This document shows, piece by piece, positions 60,480-64,000 of a stretch of 64,000 nucleotides of DNA. The notes under the pieces are model-generated. The model was not told the origin of the DNA and did no database searches. It saw only the letters and a program-made list of their open reading frames with translations. The first letter of the stretch is position 1. Every line of letters starts with the position of its first letter. The stretch is from positions 496,001-560,000 of the forward strand of contig CAXHTR010000004.1 of the NCBI GenBank assembly GCA_964019655.1, read 5' to 3'. This DNA comes from Perkinsela sp. pyNocScin1. Lineage: Eukaryota > Euglenozoa > Kinetoplastea > Prokinetoplastida > Perkinselidae. A program made the position numbers and the translations under genes.

Positions 60480-61397
60480 ATGCTTGCAATCATTAGTATC
60501 GCCATTGAGCACTCACTTGGATACGCGTCCCTACAGACCTTCTCCGATCAAATGCTCATGGAGGCTTTCATCGGCCAGCTACCTGAAAAAGCTCTCGATC
60601 GTTTTTGCCATACTACAGGAGAAGTTCTCAGCGTGTGCAAGTGGGGTGGAATCGAATGTGATTCTGAAGGCAATGTTACCGTCATAGAATGGCTGTACGA
60701 AGAGTGGCTTTGTGGGTCCCTGTCGATAGATAGCCTCCCACCTAAGCTCCTGGAGCTAAGAATTGACGAATCAGTTCCATATGGCTCAGGTCATAAGATC
60801 GAAGGTTCCTTAGACACTGCTGCGCTCCCGTCCACTTTGAAGTTTTTTGGCGCAAGTGGTAATAATTTTCGAGGCACATTAGACCTACCCTCTCTACCGA
60901 GAGAGATGGAGTCGTTTCGCGCGTTCAAGAATGCGATGCATGGCTCTTTATTCTTCGAAAACTTACCAGAGACGCTTGAAATACTCGACCTCTCGATGAA
61001 TCGTTTTGAGGGAAGTGTTTCATTTGACAAGCTGCCTTCAAGCATGACAAACCTGTGTCTCAGCACCAATGCGCTTACAGGGACGCTCTCCACTGCGCGC
61101 TTGCCACAATCACTCTGCGAGCTTGACCTTGAGGAGAATAAATTTTTCGGGTCAATCAACTTGGAAACTCTTCCGGAGAGCATGGAGACACTCTATCTTG
61201 CAGACAATGGCTTTGAAGGAGGCATATCGCTTGATAACTTACCCGTGGACATTGAAGTCATTGTGCTGAGCATAAATACGCTCACGGGGCCTGTATCCTT
61301 TGATCACCTACCCGATACACTTCGCCGGCTGGCTCTCTCAGGAAATGCTTTCGAGCTGCCCCAAAAGGAAGATATTCCAGATTGCGTCGAGCTTTAA
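60480..61397 (+). CDS. Secreted LRR protein, class A, first gene of plus-strand cluster
   Basis: The protein has 305 residues: leader MLAIISIAI, then EHSLGYASLQTFSDQMLMEAFIGQL, a diverged head in which GRxD reads GYAS. The cap VCKWGGIECDSEGNV is canonical. Nine LRRs run to residue 295 (LPETLEILDLSMNRFEG, LPESMETLYLADNGFEG). The C-terminus is short (KEDIPDCVEL) with no VDExG tag. It is the only typical class A member on the plus strand here. Confidence 0.88.
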   Translation: MLAIISIAIEHSLGYASLQTFSDQMLMEAFIGQLPEKALDRFCHTTGEVLSVCKWGGIECDSEGNVTVIEWLYEEWLCGSLSIDSLPPKLLELRIDESVPYGSGHKIEGSLDTAALPSTLKFFGASGNNFRGTLDLPSLPREMESFRAFKNAMHGSLFFENLPETLEILDLSMNRFEGSVSFDKLPSSMTNLCLSTNALTGTLSTARLPQSLCELDLEENKFFGSINLETLPESMETLYLADNGFEGGISLDNLPVDIEVIVLSINTLTGPVSFDHLPDTLRRLALSGNAFELPQKEDIPDCVEL

Positions 61398-61454
61398 GCT
61401 CGGGCTATAATAAATCACAAAAAATTACATAAAGCTTTACGAATTTGGTAGAAG

Positions 61455-62333
61455 TTGCTCCCCCGTACGATATTTGCTTTCGAAGCGCTTGATTTTCTTT
61501 ATTTTCGAACAATCAAACGCATCATAATACTGTTCATCCTACCAGCGCTCACTGCAGACACAGGAAAAGTCAGCGGCATGCTCCTGTCACCAGAGATGCT
61601 TTTTGAAAGGCTTATCGTGCACGTCAACGAGCAAGACGACATCACAGCGTCCTGGAACATCTTTGGACGAAAAAAGCAGATTCAGGACTGCTGCAAGTGG
61701 AAGGGCGTCACGTGCGACGCTGATAGCAAAGTTTCGAATATCGAGTGGCAGCAGATTTCAGGGACCATCGATTTGTCGTGCCTGCCAGATACCGTTGCGC
61801 GCTTTTGTATTCGTAAAAGCAGAGGTGTCCATGGAGCACTTGAGCTTGGGTGCCTGCCGCATACCCTTCGCCATCTCATTCTGATATCCACAGGGATTTC
61901 GGGCACACTCGACCTCGCCAAGGTCCATGAAGGCATCGAAACGATTGAGCTCCGGCACGACGAATTTTATGGGACGATAGCACTCGAATCTCTGCCGCGT
62001 TCACTTGTGACGCTCTGCTTGGACCAAAACAAGCTTGAAGGGTCACTCGATTTGACTTCGCTTCCGGAAAACTTCAAATATCTGTATCTCTTGGAAAATA
62101 ATTTTTCAGGAAGTACAGACCTGACGAGGCTGACCCCGAGCCTCCACAACATGGACCTCAGCTGGAACAAGCTGTCGGGGTCGCTTGATGTTTCACAAAT
62201 TGATTTCTCGAGGTTTGGGCTATTCAACTTTTCACAGAATGCTTTTGAAGGGAGAGTCGTCATCGAAGAGGGGTACCACTCGAGGATCGATGTAAGCGGA
62301 AATACGAATTTGGAGCTTCTCCAACAGCTGTAG
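61455..62333 (+). CDS. LRR protein lacking an in-frame ATG before its leader
   Basis: The open frame starts at TTG 61455, just after an in-frame TAG. It encodes a strongly hydrophobic leader (RIIILFILPALTA), the head GMLLSPEMLFERLIV, the canonical cap CCKWKGVTCDADSKV and seven or eight LRRs. The first ATG comes only after the leader (near 61,578). Paralogues would place a start about where ATCATAATACTG occurs (61,519-61,530), so the start codon may have mutated. It may be a pseudogene, use a non-AUG start, or have a 5' exon I cannot see. The repeat region is intact. Confidence 0.7.
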   Translation: MLPRTIFAFEALDFLYFRTIKRIIILFILPALTADTGKVSGMLLSPEMLFERLIVHVNEQDDITASWNIFGRKKQIQDCCKWKGVTCDADSKVSNIEWQQISGTIDLSCLPDTVARFCIRKSRGVHGALELGCLPHTLRHLILISTGISGTLDLAKVHEGIETIELRHDEFYGTIALESLPRSLVTLCLDQNKLEGSLDLTSLPENFKYLYLLENNFSGSTDLTRLTPSLHNMDLSWNKLSGSLDVSQIDFSRFGLFNFSQNAFEGRVVIEEGYHSRIDVSGNTNLELLQQL

Positions 62334-62426
62334 ATTGAACTTGGGATGTCGTATCATGCGACCATTCTGAGGCATAAATGGCCAAAGAATATAAGTTTTA
62401 TTTCTGATTACAAAAAATAATCACAA

Positions 62427-63230
62427 ATGCATCTCCTTCCAGCACTGCTGACGACACCGTCATTGACTGCTGCTGATCTACATGACCCCACAGCTATGCA
62501 GACCCAGCTCATGTCCCTCGTCTTGGCCGAAAATCTCAGCATGCCCCTACCGAAGCGTGATCGCACTCGCCGCTACCTGCAAACGACGCAAGACTGGGGC
62601 GACAACCCCTGCCTGTGGAACGGTGTCGAGTGCGAGAACGGAATCATGCAGTCCTTTGTGTTTATGACTCCACCGTCAGAAAAGGCGCAGAATTGGCGAA
62701 TCAAACTCGACTGGCTGCCCGCGACGCTCCAGACAGTGCACATCCGCGAGGTCTCGATGATCGACGGCTGGCTCGCCGAGCGCCTGCCCAGCGCGCTGCG
62801 CTACATTAGCCTACAGCAGTGCCATCTTTCGTACGAGCGCCCACGCGACATCCGCGAGCTGAATTTTCGAAACTTTCCCGTTGGGTTAGAGGAGCTCTAC
62901 ATGACCGGCTGCTCCTTCAGGGGCAGCATTGTGCTCGACGCGCTCCCGCCAAACTTGCGCTTGTGCGCGCTCCAGTGCCCGTGCATCCGTCGGGTGCTTC
63001 TCGACGCTTCAAAACTGCCGGGTAAGATGGAAAAGCTTGTCATCAGTAAATCCGTCGATGTGACCGAAGCGTATGGCCAGAAGCTGGATCGAATAGTTGT
63101 CTCTCGGCGTTACACGGAAATTTCAACGCTGTCGGCGAAGTATGTGGAATGCGAAGCACTTTTGAAAAGTATGCAGCGAGCATACACGCGGGCGCGGCTT
63201 CAAGGGCTCCGGGAGAGGCTCCAGAGGTAG
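62427..63230 (+). CDS. Secreted degenerate-LRR protein, class B
   Basis: The protein has 267 residues: leader MHLLPALLTTPSLTAA, the segment TAMQTQLMSLVLA, the cap CLWNGVECENG, and degenerate repeats (LDWLPATLQTVHIREVS, RLPSALRYISLQ, FPVGLEELYMTG) as in the minus-strand class B genes. The tail is TEAYGQKLDRIVV, then about 45 mostly charged residues. The ATG context is CACAAATG. Confidence 0.84.
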   Translation: MHLLPALLTTPSLTAADLHDPTAMQTQLMSLVLAENLSMPLPKRDRTRRYLQTTQDWGDNPCLWNGVECENGIMQSFVFMTPPSEKAQNWRIKLDWLPATLQTVHIREVSMIDGWLAERLPSALRYISLQQCHLSYERPRDIRELNFRNFPVGLEELYMTGCSFRGSIVLDALPPNLRLCALQCPCIRRVLLDASKLPGKMEKLVISKSVDVTEAYGQKLDRIVVSRRYTEISTLSAKYVECEALLKSMQRAYTRARLQGLRERLQR

Positions 63231-63434
63231 GTGTGCGCTCTGAGTGCAAATATTCGAGTGCATTTGAAAAATTCCGATTTAAAACTATATTGAAACGCAA
63301 AGAGAATGTGAAAGGCTTTGGGTTCACCAATGATTTCATACACACAGATGACGATATAAATCCCCCTTTCAGACACTTACATCTCATGAAATGAAATCTG
63401 CAATTTTTTTCCTCTTACTCTATCAAAAATTTTT

Positions 63435-64000
63435 ATGAACATCCGGCTTCTCATTCTTTGCGCTGACGTACAGGTAAACAGGCAAGAAACACATGCCAAT
63501 CGTTTCGCAGCCGAAATGCAGCAAGTGAGCATGGAGCGTGCACTCCTCACTGATCAGAACACGCATGACGATATCATGGCCCATTTCATCGGCGTTGGCT
63601 CCAGAGAAGAAGACTGCTGCTCATGGCGAGGCGTCGAGTGCATCGATGGCACCCTCTCAGCGCTCGTCCTTACGTACCAGCTGCCGAAGGGCTACAGTCC
63701 AGTCCCATGGGAAGTCACACTCGCGTGGTTGCCGCACTCGCTCGAATTCATTCACATGGATGCGGTGAAATTCACAGATACACTCGCGATCGAAGACCTG
63801 CCCCGAGGCCTTCGCTACCTTCGGATGCACAAAATGCAGCCGAGCACTCGGGCTAAGTTCAACACCCTCAATTTTGCAGCATTGCCGCAGCGCATCGAGG
63901 AGATAAGTCTACAGAACGATGGTCACCCGGTGTATGGCTTTGTGGACGCTCGAGTTCTCCCGCCAACGCTCACGTACTGCCTCATCAATAATTACATGTT
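63435..64000 (+). CDS. Secreted degenerate-LRR protein, class B, partial at window end
   Basis: An ATG at 63435 opens a frame that is still open at the window edge (188 codons visible). It encodes a leader (MNIRLLILCA), the class B segment AEMQQVSMERALL, the canonical cap CCSWRGVECIDG, LAWLPHSLEFIHMDAV, IEDLPRGLRYL and LPQRIEEISLQN. This order and spacing match the minus-strand genes at 12.0 and 13.4 kb. The C-terminus lies outside the window. Confidence 0.83.
   Translation, partial: MNIRLLILCADVQVNRQETHANRFAAEMQQVSMERALLTDQNTHDDIMAHFIGVGSREEDCCSWRGVECIDGTLSALVLTYQLPKGYSPVPWEVTLAWLPHSLEFIHMDAVKFTDTLAIEDLPRGLRYLRMHKMQPSTRAKFNTLNFAALPQRIEEISLQNDGHPVYGFVDARVLPPTLTYCLINNYM

Noticed and set aside
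1-64000. CRISPR arrays, tRNA or rRNA genes, bacterial operons
   Set aside because: None were seen. The tandem patterns present are LRR coding repeats, transposon subterminal repeats and the 72-bp satellite.

Overview
The window is a eukaryotic (protist-type) nuclear segment made almost entirely of one gene family. About 50 intronless genes and gene remnants encode secreted leucine-rich-repeat (LRR) proteins. Evidence for a eukaryote: no Shine-Dalgarno sites or operons, ER-type leaders, a plant/protist-like LRR N-cap (W-x-G-V-x-C-D-x-x-G), and non-autonomous elements with the termini and 8-bp target duplications of hAT transposons. The long one-strand cluster with a single divergent switch resembles kinetoplastid gene clusters. 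Tandem duplication alone would give the same layout, so I do not name the organism.

Layout. 1-1.3 kb: no gene, one hAT-type MITE. 1.3-56.8 kb: about 47 LRR genes or remnants, all on the minus strand, usually 100-600 bp apart. 56.8-60.5 kb: divergent switch region with no credible gene, holding a 907-bp element with a 72-bp tandem repeat and a second long MITE. 60.5-64 kb: four LRR genes on the plus strand, the last running off the window.

Protein architecture. Most members have a short hydrophobic leader ending near Ala-Asp, then a D-x-(S/A)-(L/I/A)-G-R-x-(D/N) motif, a helical (L/M)SDQxxMExL segment, an LRRNT-like cap, 4-17 LRRs of about 23 residues (consensus LPxxLxxLdLsxNxFsGxIdL), and a hydrophilic C-terminal tag of the form (V/I)VDExGxxH/Y. 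No C-terminal membrane segment is seen, so the products look like soluble secreted proteins. A second class (9.1, 12.0, 13.4, 35.8, 62.4 and 63.4 kb) has fewer, degenerate repeats, a Q-x-x-SMExA segment before the cap and a VDxKxVDxRV-like tail. A third small class lies at 19.4, 24.5 and 26.5 kb.

The array is in flux. At least five members carry in-frame stops with homology continuing beyond, at least six carry single-base frameshifts, several are deletion remnants that keep only head and tail, and two appear to have lost their start codon. MITEs sit 4 bp and 25 bp upstream of the first codons of two members. The most attractive hypothesis is a diversifying repertoire of secreted recognition or adhesion proteins with a reservoir of damaged copies. 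Function, expression and host are not shown by the sequence.
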